NCBI RefSeq assembly: GCF_001586785.1
Contig: NZ_LUFH02000027.1
Location: 1-53,985, forward strand
DNA length: 53,985 nt
Direction: 5' to 3'
Origin: Sphaerospermopsis aphanizomenoides BCCUSP55
GTDB taxonomy: Bacteria; Cyanobacteriota; Cyanobacteriia; Cyanobacteriales; Nostocaceae
This document shows positions 1 through 8,489 of the stretch, piece after piece (the first letter of the stretch is position 1; each line of letters opens with the position of its first letter). The notes under the pieces are model-generated. The model did not search any database and had not been told where the DNA came from. It saw only the letters and a list, made by a program, of their open reading frames with translations. Made by a program: the position numbers and the translations under genes.

Positions 1-41
1 ACCCCACACCACACACCCCACACCCCACACCCCAACTGCTC
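1..41. repeat. CCCCACA short tandem repeat
   Basis: The window opens with degenerate copies of a CCCCACA heptamer that run up to the first start codon. Heptanucleotide arrays of this kind are common between genes of filamentous cyanobacteria. The array is cut by the window edge, so its full length is unknown. Confidence 0.7.
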
Positions 42-2318
42 ATGACACCGGATACGTTGATGAATCTAGAAAAAACTATCCTAGATGGAAAAACTTTTAT
101 TCCCGCAGAACAATTACCTATCCCAGAATGGCCTTGTGTTGTCAGTGAAAGACCACAGCCAACTTTAACTGTGAAAGATGATGATTTATTCTTGGTGACA
201 GATACAATCGGCAACATTTCTGGCTGTTCCCTGACTGATGGTAATCCCAGCATGGGGTTGTTTTGCGCTGATACTCGATTTTTAAGTCGTTTAGAGTTGC
301 AGATTGAGGGGCGATCGCCTGTTTTATTGAGTAGCACCGCTGACAAAGGTTTTGCGCTGTCGGTTTTGTGTACTAATCCCAAAATAGATGAGCATTTGAA
401 TGCTGATACTGTTGGTATCCGTCGGGAATTGGTACTCAATGGCGCACTTTTTGAAGAAATAGAAGTCGCTAACTACAGTACCACCAACATCTCTTTTGAA
501 CTCAGTCTCAGTTTTGATGCGGATTTTGTGGATTTATTTGAAGTCCGGGGTCATAGCCGCAAACAGCGGGGTAAATTATTACGGTTAGCAGAACCTATAC
601 ATTTAGAAGAGACAGGTAATGGTGTTGTACCCTCAGCCACACAAACACATCGGGAAGAGTCGCTGATTCTGGCTTATCAAGGTTTAGATGATGCGGTGAT
701 GGAATCCCGCATTCAATTTCACCATCAACAACCAGATTATTTCCACGGTTACACTGCAATCTGGAAGTTAGAATTAGCTTCCCATGAAACGAAAAAATTG
801 GGTTATCGGTTGCAGAAGTTAACCAATAATCAGCCCAGTTCTGGTGTGAGTGCTGCTACTACTTTGGCGCAAGCAAAAGCTTCTGAGTTGATGGAGGAGC
901 AAAATTGGGTACAACAAATTACCCGTATTAGCTCAGATAAAAGTCTTTTCAATCGAGTAATTGAAAGGGCTGAACAAGATATGTATTTGTTGCGTCAATC
1001 TTTTGGCAAATATAAAACTGTTTCTGCTGGTGTACCTTGGTTTTCTACGTTGTTTGGACGGGATTCTATTATTACCGCTTCCCAAACTTTGATGTTAAAT
1101 TCTCAAATTGCTAAAGAAACTTTGCTGCTATTAGCAGAATATCAAGGTAAAAAAGAAGATGATTGGCGGGAAGAAGAACCAGGTAAAATTTTACATGAGT
1201 TGCGGTTGGGAGAATTAGCACGTTGTCAAGAAATTCCCCATACACCTTATTACGGAACAGTTGATGCGACTCCTTTATGGTTGATGTTGTATGCTGATTA
1301 CTATGCTTGGACTCATGATCAAGAAACTCTAGAGCAACTGTGGCACAATGCTTTAGCAGCAATGGATTGGATCGATCGCAATCTCCAACAAACAGGCTAT
1401 CTCAGCTATGCGCGTAAATCAAAAGGTGGTTTGATTAACCAAGGTTGGAAAGACTCTGGTGATTGTATTGTTAACCGCAAAGGAGAATTAGCTAAGGGTT
1501 CAATTTCTCTTTGTGAAGTGCAAGCTTATGTCTATGCTGCCAAGATGAAATTAGCAGAAATTGCGAAGATGAAAAAGCGTCTAGATTTGGCAGAACGTTG
1601 GCAAGATGAAGCTAGAAATCTCCGAGTTAGATTTAACAAAGATTTTTGGATTGAAGATCAGGATTTTTGTGCTTTGGCTTTAGATGGACAAGGAAATCAA
1701 GTAGATAGTATAACTTCTAATCCTGGCCATTGTTTATCTTTGGGAATTTTTACCCCAGAAAAAGCCTACAGCGTAGCAGAAAGATTGCGAGCGCCTGATA
1801 TGTTTAATGGTTGGGGGATTAGAACTTTAAGTAGTTTATCACCGGCTTATAACCCAATGGGTTATCACATAGGTTCGGTTTGGCCTCATGATAATTCTCT
1901 GATTGCGATAGGATTGCGATCGCTCGGTTTAATAGACCAAGCTTTGGAATTATTCCAAGGTTTATTTAATATGACTTCTCAGCAGTCTTATCAACGTCCA
2001 CCGGAACTATTTTGTGGTTATGAAATGAATGGTGATAATGCACCTGTACAGTATCCTGTTGCTTGTACTCCTCAAGCTTGGGCTACGGGTAGCATATTTC
2101 AATTGTTGCAAATGATGGTTAATTTAGTACCTGATGCACAGAATAATTGTTTGCGGATTATTGACCCTGCTTTACCAGAATCAATCAATCGTTTATCGTT
2201 ACACAATTTGCGTGTTGGTGCAACTATTCTTGATTTGGAATTTGAGCGAGTTGGTAGCACTACTTCCTGTCGCGTTGCGAAAAAACGCGGTAATTTGCGA
2301 GTGGTGATTGAAGCGTAA
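42..2318 (+). CDS. Amylo-alpha-1,6-glucosidase / glycogen debranching family protein
   Basis: This 758-residue cytoplasmic protein resembles the bacterial amylo-alpha-1,6-glucosidase family. An N-terminal beta-rich domain (about 20-270) is followed by an (alpha/alpha)6-barrel glycosidase domain (about 300-740). Recognisable barrel motifs are TLFGRDS near residue 337 and NQGWKDSGD near 465; the acidic residues in these segments are the likely substrate-binding or catalytic ones. In the family it would hydrolyse alpha-1,6 branches of glycogen or related glucans. The length is normal. The ATG at 42 follows directly on the heptamer repeat, and a second in-frame ATG lies at 60, so the exact start is uncertain. 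It stands alone, with more than 1 kb of non-coding DNA after it, and has no visible link to the biosynthetic cluster. Confidence 0.85.
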   Translation: MTPDTLMNLEKTILDGKTFIPAEQLPIPEWPCVVSERPQPTLTVKDDDLFLVTDTIGNISGCSLTDGNPSMGLFCADTRFLSRLELQIEGRSPVLLSSTADKGFALSVLCTNPKIDEHLNADTVGIRRELVLNGALFEEIEVANYSTTNISFELSLSFDADFVDLFEVRGHSRKQRGKLLRLAEPIHLEETGNGVVPSATQTHREESLILAYQGLDDAVMESRIQFHHQQPDYFHGYTAIWKLELASHETKKLGYRLQKLTNNQPSSGVSAATTLAQAKASELMEEQNWVQQITRISSDKSLFNRVIERAEQDMYLLRQSFGKYKTVSAGVPWFSTLFGRDSIITASQTLMLNSQIAKETLLLLAEYQGKKEDDWREEEPGKILHELRLGELARCQEIPHTPYYGTVDATPLWLMLYADYYAWTHDQETLEQLWHNALAAMDWIDRNLQQTGYLSYARKSKGGLINQGWKDSGDCIVNRKGELAKGSISLCEVQAYVYAAKMKLAEIAKMKKRLDLAERWQDEARNLRVRFNKDFWIEDQDFCALALDGQGNQVDSITSNPGHCLSLGIFTPEKAYSVAERLRAPDMFNGWGIRTLSSLSPAYNPMGYHIGSVWPHDNSLIAIGLRSLGLIDQALELFQGLFNMTSQQSYQRPPELFCGYEMNGDNAPVQYPVACTPQAWATGSIFQLLQMMVNLVPDAQNNCLRIIDPALPESINRLSLHNLRVGATILDLEFERVGSTTSCRVAKKRGNLRVVIEA

Positions 2319-2686
2319 ATTGTTTATGAATCAGGATTTACAGGAATTAAGATTTTTCAATGTGAAGAGAAAAAACTAGATAAAATACCAATACTGCTCA
2401 CTTTGTGAACTGGGAATTAGTGAAGTTGGTTTGGTTAAAAGTTAAAAGTTTTTTTCTTTCCCTGGTTCCTTAACCGACAAGTATTGAATACAATCATGTT
2501 AATCCTTTAATCCTACAAATCCTGGTTCAGACATTTAAGTAGTCGTGCAAATAAATTTCATATTTAAGAGAGAGAACAGTTCACAAGTCAAAAGTATTAC
2601 CTCTTGCTAAATCAAGCGGATTGAACAAGGAATAAGTTTTTTTGTTTTTCCCTGGAAATGGGAGGTTTAAAACCTTGAATGAAACA

Positions 2687-2726
2687 ATTAAATTATCAAT
2701 TGTCAATTATCAATTGATAATTTAAT
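2687..2726. repeat. Perfect 16-bp inverted repeat with 8-nt loop
   Basis: Bases 2687-2702 are the exact reverse complement of 2711-2726, with an 8-nt loop. The stem is nearly all A/T (core ATCAATTG / CAATTGAT). It could be a weak terminator or a small palindromic repeat. No T-tract follows directly. Confidence 0.7.
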
Positions 2727-2730
2727 AAAG

Positions 2731-2853
2731 CCCCCTCTTGAACGGTTAATAACAAGAGGAGGTTTGGAGCTAAAGTCCGGTAGGGTAATCGGGCTATTTA
2801 ATATTTAATATTTATTAGCTATTTCTCTAGTCCTCCTGTAGATAGATAAATTT
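2731..2853. repeat. Hairpin-headed repeat unit, copy A
   Basis: The unit begins with a 7-bp stem (CCTCTTG 2734-2740 / CAAGAGG 2753-2759). It then carries TAAAGTCCGGTAGGGTAATC, an AT-rich ATTTAATATTTA segment and a TCCTCC..GATAGATAAAT tail. Copy B at 2904-3021 has the same order of parts. Its function is unknown: a structured RNA or a mobile palindromic repeat is possible. Confidence 0.5.
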
Positions 2854-2903
2854 TTCATCAGTATTGTGTGTTGGTATCATTAAATAAAAACCTCAATAAA
2901 AAA

Positions 2904-3021
2904 TCCCTCGCTGTCAGATATTAACGAGGGAATTTGGTATTAAAGTTCGTCAGGTGATCGGAATATTTAATTATTTAGTATTTATGGTATGTATGTTTAT
3001 TCCTCCATGAGATAGAGAAAT
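2904..3021. repeat. Hairpin-headed repeat unit, copy B
   Basis: This is a diverged second copy of the unit at 2731-2853. The stem has a different sequence but the same position (CCCTCG 2905-2910 / CGAGGG 2925-2930). It is followed by TAAAGTTCGTCAGGTGATCG, a TATTTAATTATTTA segment and TCCTCC..GATAGAGAAAT. Stem bases that change together while pairing is kept suggest selection on structure. Confidence 0.5.
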
Positions 3022-3421
3022 CTTGTTAAATCTGTTTAAGCCAGTATATTAAAATACTAGGCTGAAATTTAGTAACGTAAATTGCCAGTTAGGGAAACTG
3101 TCAGAAATGGTTTACACCTCCTATAGGGGATAGAGGATTTTCAGGATTTAAGGATCTACAGGATTAAAACTGTGATTTTATCAACAATTAATTACCAATT
3201 ACCCATTACCAGCCTCAACTAGATGACTAGCAACTTGGGTTAGTAGAAAACAATAAGTAGGTGGACGTGAATATTTACCTTGAGGATGAGGCAGGAGACA
3301 GCTATGCTAGAGGGAAGAGTATTTGAAGCTTGTTAATTGTTCTTTACATAGTTCGGTTTTTTCGTGCCTACCTACTTACAGTGTATTTGTATTAACTTAC
3401 AATACACTAAATTTTAGAACT

Positions 3422-3838
3422 CTAATTAAAAGAATCTCTTACTTTTTCTATTTGCTTAGGTAGAAAAGAATCTATTCTCAATTTTTCCTCTATTAAGTAG
3501 ATACTACCGAACAGTATAATACTAATCATTGCTAAAATATAGGTTGTCCCTACAAAGCTATTTATGACCTTGAAAGTTGATTTTTTTAAACGCTGTAGTG
3601 AACGTTTTTCTTTACCCATTAATAACACTAGATAAAATCTGCGGTTAAAAAATGGAATTGAGAGCCTCATATCTACCGACGATGATTTATTCGCACGGTC
3701 TATAAATACCTTTTTTAATTCTGCCAGTTGACTATCCGTAAAAGTTGCAGCTATATCAGCAGGAACACGAGCTAAAATTCTTTTTACAACAGGATCGTTT
3801 TGATAATCGTCTTGATTTTGATGATCTTTATTAATCAT
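3422..3838 (-). CDS. Small membrane protein, FYLVLLxGxExRS family (unknown function)
   Basis: This 138-residue protein has a soluble N-terminal half with a VKRILARVPADIAATFTDSQ-type segment, a conserved-looking FYLVLLMGKEKRSLQRLKK stretch near residues 68-86, and one hydrophobic segment (about residues 95-117) that should span the membrane. I placed the start at the Met at 3838 because AAGGAG lies just upstream of it; an earlier in-frame ATG at 3868 has no such site. It is a paralogue of the next gene upstream (3875-4405), with the same order of motifs. I recall similar small cyanobacterial proteins of unknown function, some of them wrongly annotated as shikimate-pathway enzymes. No function can be assigned. 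Confidence 0.6.
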   Translation of the reverse strand: MINKDHQNQDDYQNDPVVKRILARVPADIAATFTDSQLAELKKVFIDRANKSSSVDMRLSIPFFNRRFYLVLLMGKEKRSLQRLKKSTFKVINSFVGTTYILAMISIILFGSIYLIEEKLRIDSFLPKQIEKVRDSFN

Positions 3839-3874
3839 TTTATATTTCTCCTTTTTGATTAATCTCAATATGTT

Positions 3875-4405
3875 CTAAAAATCAGGACTATGTTGACTAT
3901 CCCAACACCTATTATCTTTCCAGTTTCTATTTCCTCGTTCACAGTCATCTTGACTTTTGATCCAAGGTATTGATGTGGGGAAAGCAACTTGACGTTCTTT
4001 AGGAATTAGAGATTTAATGAAAAATAAGCTGGAAATACTCCCAGTTACAATAATCATCGAAAACATGATTAAGAAACAACTATTACTAAAAGTCCAAAGA
4101 GGAGAGAAACTTCTTTCATATTGCAACCTTTGTTTTGAACGGCGTTCTTCACCGGCCAATATTACTAAATAAAAACTTAGTAGAGGAATCAGTACTGATA
4201 TTCGTAAGTCGATTAAACGCTCATTACACTCACAGCTTTGACAACATTTGTTAAGAGCTTCGATTTGCTCTTTTGTAAAAGTAGTAGCTACTTCTGGTGA
4301 GATTTGAGAAAAAAAGTTATCAGACAGAGACTTAATATTCTGTACTTTTTTATCTCGTCGATTTTTCATTTTTTGCCTGAAGATGTATTTTACAATTAAC
4401 CTCAT
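3875..4405 (-). CDS. Small membrane protein, paralogue of the adjacent gene (unknown function)
   Basis: This 176-residue protein shares with its neighbour an ISPEVATTFTKEQIEAL-type segment (about 36-50), a FYLVILAGEERRSKQRL stretch (about 78-94) and one hydrophobic segment (about 108-132). It adds a Cys-rich CCQSCEC motif before the shared block and a polar C-terminal tail. The two genes are in the same orientation 36 bp apart, which suggests tandem duplication and co-transcription. The start is uncertain: Met1 at 4405 or Met13 at 4369, neither with a strong ribosome-binding site. Function unknown. Confidence 0.55.
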   Translation of the reverse strand: MRLIVKYIFRQKMKNRRDKKVQNIKSLSDNFFSQISPEVATTFTKEQIEALNKCCQSCECNERLIDLRISVLIPLLSFYLVILAGEERRSKQRLQYERSFSPLWTFSNSCFLIMFSMIIVTGSISSLFFIKSLIPKERQVAFPTSIPWIKSQDDCERGNRNWKDNRCWDSQHSPDF

Positions 4406-5035
4406 TACTCTATTGTTTAAAAAGTAACATATTCTTGAGCAGTGTGGTACTGTAATTTCACAAGAAAACTTTTTCAGATTTTCTGCTAAAAAAACTGATT
4501 TTACTCACATTTATGATGTTTATTATTGATGATTTTACGAAGATCAAATCAAGTATTAATACGTAAATTTATCAAGGTATATTTCTTATTATTAACTTAG
4601 TAGTGAAATATAAAAGACATTAAAACCCGCTATCTAGGCTTTGCTGATAGGGTAGCGTGACGTATAGCAGGTGACAGGTGACAGGTAATCATGGGACTTA
4701 CGCAAAAAACGAAAAATAAATGTTAAGGAGAAGAATACCCCTATACCAAGCTCCGCTATCAGCAAGCTCTATCTAGTAATTTTTCGGTTTAGTTGTACTG
4801 TATGACTTACGGTTTATACTTAAGTAATACTTGTAAATGCCATGGTATTATTACTTTCAATACCAGCACTGACAATGATGAGGTGTTCTGGGATGTGATG
4901 ATGTTGGGAAAATAATTCCATACAGGACTTACGCTAACCCTTGTTTTTCTGTATCCTCTGTGTCTGGAGTGGTATGCCTGATGGTTTCCGTAAGGAATAC
5001 TTTATTCCGTTACTTGTGCGTAAGTCCTAGCATAG
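4406..5035. other. Non-coding region with MITE-like element
   Basis: About 630 bp without a credible gene. It carries a lone GGGACTTACGCA end sequence at 4694-4705 and a complete small inverted-repeat element at 4924-5028. A short plus-strand frame overlapping mtnB on the opposite strand has no coding character. Confidence 0.5.
4924..5028. repeat. MITE-like element with AGGACTTACGC terminal inverted repeats
   Basis: AGGACTTACGC at 4924-4934 is exactly repeated in inverse at 5018-5028, bounding a 105-bp element with no coding capacity. The same end sequence occurs singly at about 4694. GGACTTACGCA-type ends are widespread in Nostoc-like genomes, so this is probably a non-autonomous insertion element or its remnant. 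Confidence 0.6.
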
Positions 5036-5680
5036 TTACTCGTCGCTACATATATTTATGTCTAGCTTACTGGCAGCTAAAATGTAGCGAAATATGTACT
5101 CTAATAATTCAATATAATTACGAGCCGCTGCCAGAGAATCTGCCCAGACAGTGAGACCATGATCACGAATCAGCAATGCAGGTATTTGTGGGAAATTTAC
5201 GCCAAAGTGTTTTTCAATATCAACAGCAATCTGGGAAACTTGCTGATGATTGGTAAAAATTGGCATTGCACAACAGGGGTTTTCTTGCCAAATTCCCAAG
5301 CCTTTGAGCATTTCTAGTGGTGGTAAAGGTAAAGTATCTCCTGCAACCAAGCGAGAAACCAAATTGCCTTCAATTGAATGTATATGATAACAAGCTTGTG
5401 ATGTTGGAAACAGGCGGTAAAGTAGCTGATGAATAGCAGTTTCAGCGGAAGGTAACAAATTATTGCTTGATGCTTCTACTTTGCCATCTGGATCAATGCA
5501 AACAAAATCGCTTAATAATAGCTCACCCTTAGATTTACCACTGGCTGTAATCCAGAAGCTACCATCAGACAACCGAGCAGAGAGGTTGCCAGCAGTTCCT
5601 AGCATCCAACCCTGTTGGTAAAAATAACGAGCAGTTGCAATTAGTTGTGAACGAGGATCTGCTATTGTTGAGCCTGTCAT
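5036..5680 (-). CDS. mtnB: Methylthioribulose-1-phosphate dehydratase (MtnB)
   Basis: This 214-residue class II aldolase-fold protein should dehydrate 5-methylthioribulose-1-phosphate in the methionine salvage pathway, in the cytoplasm. Visible family features are GTAGNLSAR near residue 30, an ITASGKSKGEL segment, the metal-binding HIHS motif (about residues 98-101) and a second metal His in RDHGLTVWA near 172. The length is usual for MtnB. The acireductone dioxygenase gene mtnD lies 155 bp upstream on the same strand, which supports the assignment because both act in the same pathway. The pathway recycles methylthioadenosine, which SAM aminocarboxypropyl transferases release; the DUF3419 gene of this window may be one of them. 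Confidence 0.9.
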   Translation of the reverse strand: MTGSTIADPRSQLIATARYFYQQGWMLGTAGNLSARLSDGSFWITASGKSKGELLLSDFVCIDPDGKVEASSNNLLPSAETAIHQLLYRLFPTSQACYHIHSIEGNLVSRLVAGDTLPLPPLEMLKGLGIWQENPCCAMPIFTNHQQVSQIAVDIEKHFGVNFPQIPALLIRDHGLTVWADSLAAARNYIELLEYIFRYILAASKLDINICSDE

Positions 5681-5835
5681 GGGATTTAACTTCCAAAACT
5701 TAACCTGAAGGGTTTTCAGTCTATTTTCTTATATGGGCGTGGACTGGGTGGTGAGGACATAAATTTTTAGCGCAGCTTCGCGTAAGCTTTATGCCAGGGA
5801 ATATATTGTTTTTGGCGTTAACTTCATTTTTAAAT

Positions 5836-6390
5836 TTACCTTACTAGGAGTTGGCGGGTGCGAATTTCTCTACCTGTATATTGAGGTATCCAACCTTCTG
5901 TAGTTATAAAATAGCGTACCGCTTTCACGCGCCTTGCTGGAGTGAGATAAAACCAATGTTCTGTTCCAGCTGGAACGTTGATATATTCTTCGGTTTGTAC
6001 TGTTAGTTCTACTTGACTACCATCAGGAAGTACAAAGCCAAAAATCGCTTCTCCATCAATGATATAGCGGACTTCATCATCTGCATGGGTATGAATTTTG
6101 TCAAACTTTGCCATTAATTCATCAAGGTTGGGAATCCCTGGATGAAGAACGACCAAATCACGAGATTGATAACCGGCTATCTGTTGTAGTTGCTCAAAGT
6201 AACTATCTAAAGCTGTGAGGACTTGTTCTTTTTCTTGCTCATTCAGGCTATCTTGTGCCAATAAACGTTGTAATTCGGGGTTATCTGCAACAGTCCAGCG
6301 ATTAATTTGAATATTGAGGGGGGCTAATTCCTGAGCAATGTTTATTAAATCACTGTGGAAAGTGCCATTTTCTAGTTTGAGAACTGCCAT
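5836..6390 (-). CDS. mtnD: Acireductone dioxygenase (MtnD/ARD)
   Basis: This 184-residue cupin should cleave the acireductone intermediate of methionine salvage to the 2-keto acid precursor of methionine (Fe form) or off-pathway products (Ni form). The metal site is visible as HTHADDEVRYI (His-x-His plus Glu) and a later His in GTEHWFYL. A GGAGGT ribosome-binding site precedes the ATG. The length is normal. It is followed by mtnB on the same strand. The other salvage genes are not in the window. Confidence 0.93.
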   Translation of the reverse strand: MAVLKLENGTFHSDLINIAQELAPLNIQINRWTVADNPELQRLLAQDSLNEQEKEQVLTALDSYFEQLQQIAGYQSRDLVVLHPGIPNLDELMAKFDKIHTHADDEVRYIIDGEAIFGFVLPDGSQVELTVQTEEYINVPAGTEHWFYLTPARRVKAVRYFITTEGWIPQYTGREIRTRQLLVR

Positions 6391-6477
6391 TCTTGACCTC
6401 CAAAAAATAACTAAGACAAGGCTTTACGGGCATATATGCTGTGATAATTCTGATTATGCTGCGTTCTCTTATTGCCT

Positions 6478-6574
6478 AAATACAGCAGCTTTCAGCAGTC
6501 AGCAGTAAAACCCTTTTGGTGTAAGGCTTTGTGATCACAATTTGTACCTTATTGATCTGCAATATGCTGTATTT
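6478..6574. repeat. TACAGCA-ended MITE-like element, copy 1
   Basis: AAATACAGCA at 6478-6487 is inverted exactly at 6565-6574 (TGCTGTATTT). The inside carries CAGCAGTCAGCAGTAAAACC, a CTTTTGGT stretch and TTGTACCTTATTGATCTG. A near-identical interior and the same ends recur at 48943-49047. It has no coding capacity and fills the gap between mtnD and the hydrolase gene. Confidence 0.7.
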
Positions 6575-6590
6575 ACTTGATCAATGGTCT

Positions 6591-7463
6591 CTAACCTCTC
6601 ACTGATGCAGTAACAACAAAACTTGTAATCAACTGCGCTAACACTTTAGGTTGATCTTCAGGTACGAAAGTGCGCGATTTGGCAACAGGTTCTAGTCGAG
6701 CATTAGGGAAGGATTTTTTAAGGCGTTCAGCCAATTGATAAGAAAAGAATAGATCGTTTTCACCCCAAACAATTAAAACTGGCTTGTTAAAATTGGCAAA
6801 GGAACGGGCTGCTTCCAGAGTGTAACTATTTGAAATACCACACACAACTTTGGTTAGGTCGTGACGCACGCCAGAAAAACGAATTAAAGGTGTAAAGTAT
6901 GCTGACTCTTCTTCTGGTTCCAAAGGTCTGTATGCAAGTAGTCCAAACAACATCTGTCGAGCTAAACTCCAGCCCATGAATTGTGCAAATGCAAAGATAA
7001 AGCCTGGTATGTGAGCAGCATACTGGAGAGGACTAAAAATCGGCGGTGGAAAGATTTCAAAAGCATCACAGTTATTCAATACAAGACCTGATATTTTTTC
7101 AGGGTACTTGCTAATGACTAACTGGCACATAGCGCCGCCTGTATCGTTGCCAATTAAGGTGACATTATCTAAATCGAGGGCTGTAATAAAATCTGCTACT
7201 AAACGCGCAATACCAGGTGGAGTTAAGTCGGTATCCGGGTTCATTGGTTGGATATGAGAGCCGAGAGGTAAGTCTGGTACAATGCAGCGAAACTGCCCTT
7301 CGAGTTGAGATACAACATCACGCCAGAGTCTTCCATTCACCAGAAGCCCATGTATAAAGACTAATGTCGGTCCCTGTCCGCGATCGCTGTAGTGAAGTAT
7401 TCCTTGGGGTAGCTCGACAGTTTTATATTCTTGGGTGTGATTTTCTTGAGCGTCAAAACTCAT
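6591..7463 (-). CDS. Alpha/beta hydrolase of the epoxide hydrolase/haloalkane dehalogenase type
   Basis: This 290-residue alpha/beta-hydrolase has the oxyanion segment FIHGLLVNGRLW (about 36-47) and a nucleophile elbow LIGNDTGGA with Asp107. Asp at this position is typical of epoxide hydrolases and haloalkane dehalogenases rather than esterases. The acidic member may be in VWGENDLFF. The position where the catalytic His is expected reads KSRTFVPEDQP, with Thr instead of His; this variant occurs in other annotated hydrolases, so activity is open. A strong AGGAGGAG site precedes the ATG. It is a monocistronic gene between a MITE and the Coq4-like gene. The substrate is unknown; it is not clearly part of the cluster. 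Confidence 0.75.
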   Translation of the reverse strand: MSFDAQENHTQEYKTVELPQGILHYSDRGQGPTLVFIHGLLVNGRLWRDVVSQLEGQFRCIVPDLPLGSHIQPMNPDTDLTPPGIARLVADFITALDLDNVTLIGNDTGGAMCQLVISKYPEKISGLVLNNCDAFEIFPPPIFSPLQYAAHIPGFIFAFAQFMGWSLARQMLFGLLAYRPLEPEEESAYFTPLIRFSGVRHDLTKVVCGISNSYTLEAARSFANFNKPVLIVWGENDLFFSYQLAERLKKSFPNARLEPVAKSRTFVPEDQPKVLAQLITSFVVTASVRG

Positions 7464-7718
7464 CCTCTCCTCCTGTCAGTGAAAAATATCCAGCTTGCTT
7501 TTTCATATTCTACTTTCTCACATTGACCAAGGAATGTGGATTAAATAATGTGCAGAAGTGTGGTGTTTATTAACCTACGGCATCCAAGAAAAGCATAGCA
7601 TAATGTACCATTTCCAGGTAAATTATAATGGCAGGTAAAGTTTTGTATTAGCATTCTGTATTTCTGCACTCGTGCTATAAAATTTATTGTGTAAATTTGA
7701 TTATCTGAGGTTTCACCG

Positions 7719-8489
7719 ATGTCAAAACTTACCTCTATTCTTGATGCTGATGTAAGTCAATCAGTTACTCCAGAATTGCTGAAAAATCTTACTCCAGAAC
7801 TTCTCAATGTTTTTACGTCTCCAGAACTTCTCAAAGGTCTGCAAGCTTTCTTTTCTTTTATCGGTAGTGGAGTAGATATACAGGGAATTTTTGATATTGA
7901 GGATGCGTTCGCCAAGCAGGAAGCTCGTACTTCCCACATTGCCTATCTGAAGTCTATTCCTGAAGTCGCTCAAATTTTTGAAGAACGATATATTGGACCG
8001 ACTCACGATGTAAAAGAATTAATCAAACTGCCTAAAGATTCCTTAGGCTATGCCTATGCCTATAACCTGCGAGAAGTAAACTATCCGGCAGGTTTTTATC
8101 CCCCCGTCGACGTTCTAGATGATGTGAGCTATTACAGTCTGCGGATGCGACAAACCCATGATATTTGGCATACTGTTTCAGGATATGGCCTGACTCTTTT
8201 TGGGGGAATTGGGATTACAGTATTTCAGTTCGCCCAAAACCGCGATCCCGTTGGACCGATACTGCTCGCCGGAGATATCCTGAATAGTATCAAGATGCAC
8301 AGGGATTTAGACACTTACATGGATATCGTTCACGAAGCATACAAGGCAGCGCGTCAGGCAAAACCCTTTCTGGCGCAGAAGTGGGAAGAAGCTTGGGAAA
8401 AGCCCCTTGCAGAATGGAGAGCGGAGTTAAATGTACCTCCTGTAAAAGATCCAGATCGACCAGTTTATATGCCACTCGCAGCAGTCTAA
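7719..8489 (+). CDS. Coq4-like protein
   Basis: This 256-residue protein matches the Coq4 family through DDVSYYSLRMRQTHDIWH with the HDxxH motif at residues 147-151, then a G-rich helix and ILAGDILNSI. Classical Coq4 acts in ubiquinone synthesis and uses HDxxHx11E to bind a metal; here the Glu position is Gly163. Cyanobacteria make plastoquinone rather than ubiquinone, so the usual role does not apply. Coq4-like proteins are also found near natural-product and carotenoid genes in bacteria. A GAGG site lies upstream of the ATG. It is a single gene facing away from the minus-strand hydrolase. Confidence 0.7.
   Translation: MSKLTSILDADVSQSVTPELLKNLTPELLNVFTSPELLKGLQAFFSFIGSGVDIQGIFDIEDAFAKQEARTSHIAYLKSIPEVAQIFEERYIGPTHDVKELIKLPKDSLGYAYAYNLREVNYPAGFYPPVDVLDDVSYYSLRMRQTHDIWHTVSGYGLTLFGGIGITVFQFAQNRDPVGPILLAGDILNSIKMHRDLDTYMDIVHEAYKAARQAKPFLAQKWEEAWEKPLAEWRAELNVPPVKDPDRPVYMPLAAV

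Larger units (their letters stand above)
2319..3421. other. 1.1-kb non-coding region rich in palindromes and diverged repeats
   Basis: I see no credible gene here. The stretch holds a partial copy (2469-2486) of the arm sequence that bounds the element at 12301-12437, a long perfect hairpin (2687-2726) and two diverged copies of a hairpin-headed unit of about 120 nt (2731-2853 and 2904-3021). These sub-features are listed separately. Confidence 0.6.

Noticed and set aside
1111-1362. Minus-strand open frame inside the glycosidase gene
   Set aside because: It lies wholly within a well-supported gene on the other strand and has no recognisable protein features.
4960-5154. Small plus-strand frame overlapping the end of mtnB
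   Set aside because: It runs through the MITE-like element and into mtnB antisense; no ribosome-binding site and no family resemblance.
7761-8006. Two minus-strand frames opposite the Coq4-like gene
   Set aside because: They arise from the repetitive PELL codons of the Coq4-like gene and show no conserved motif.
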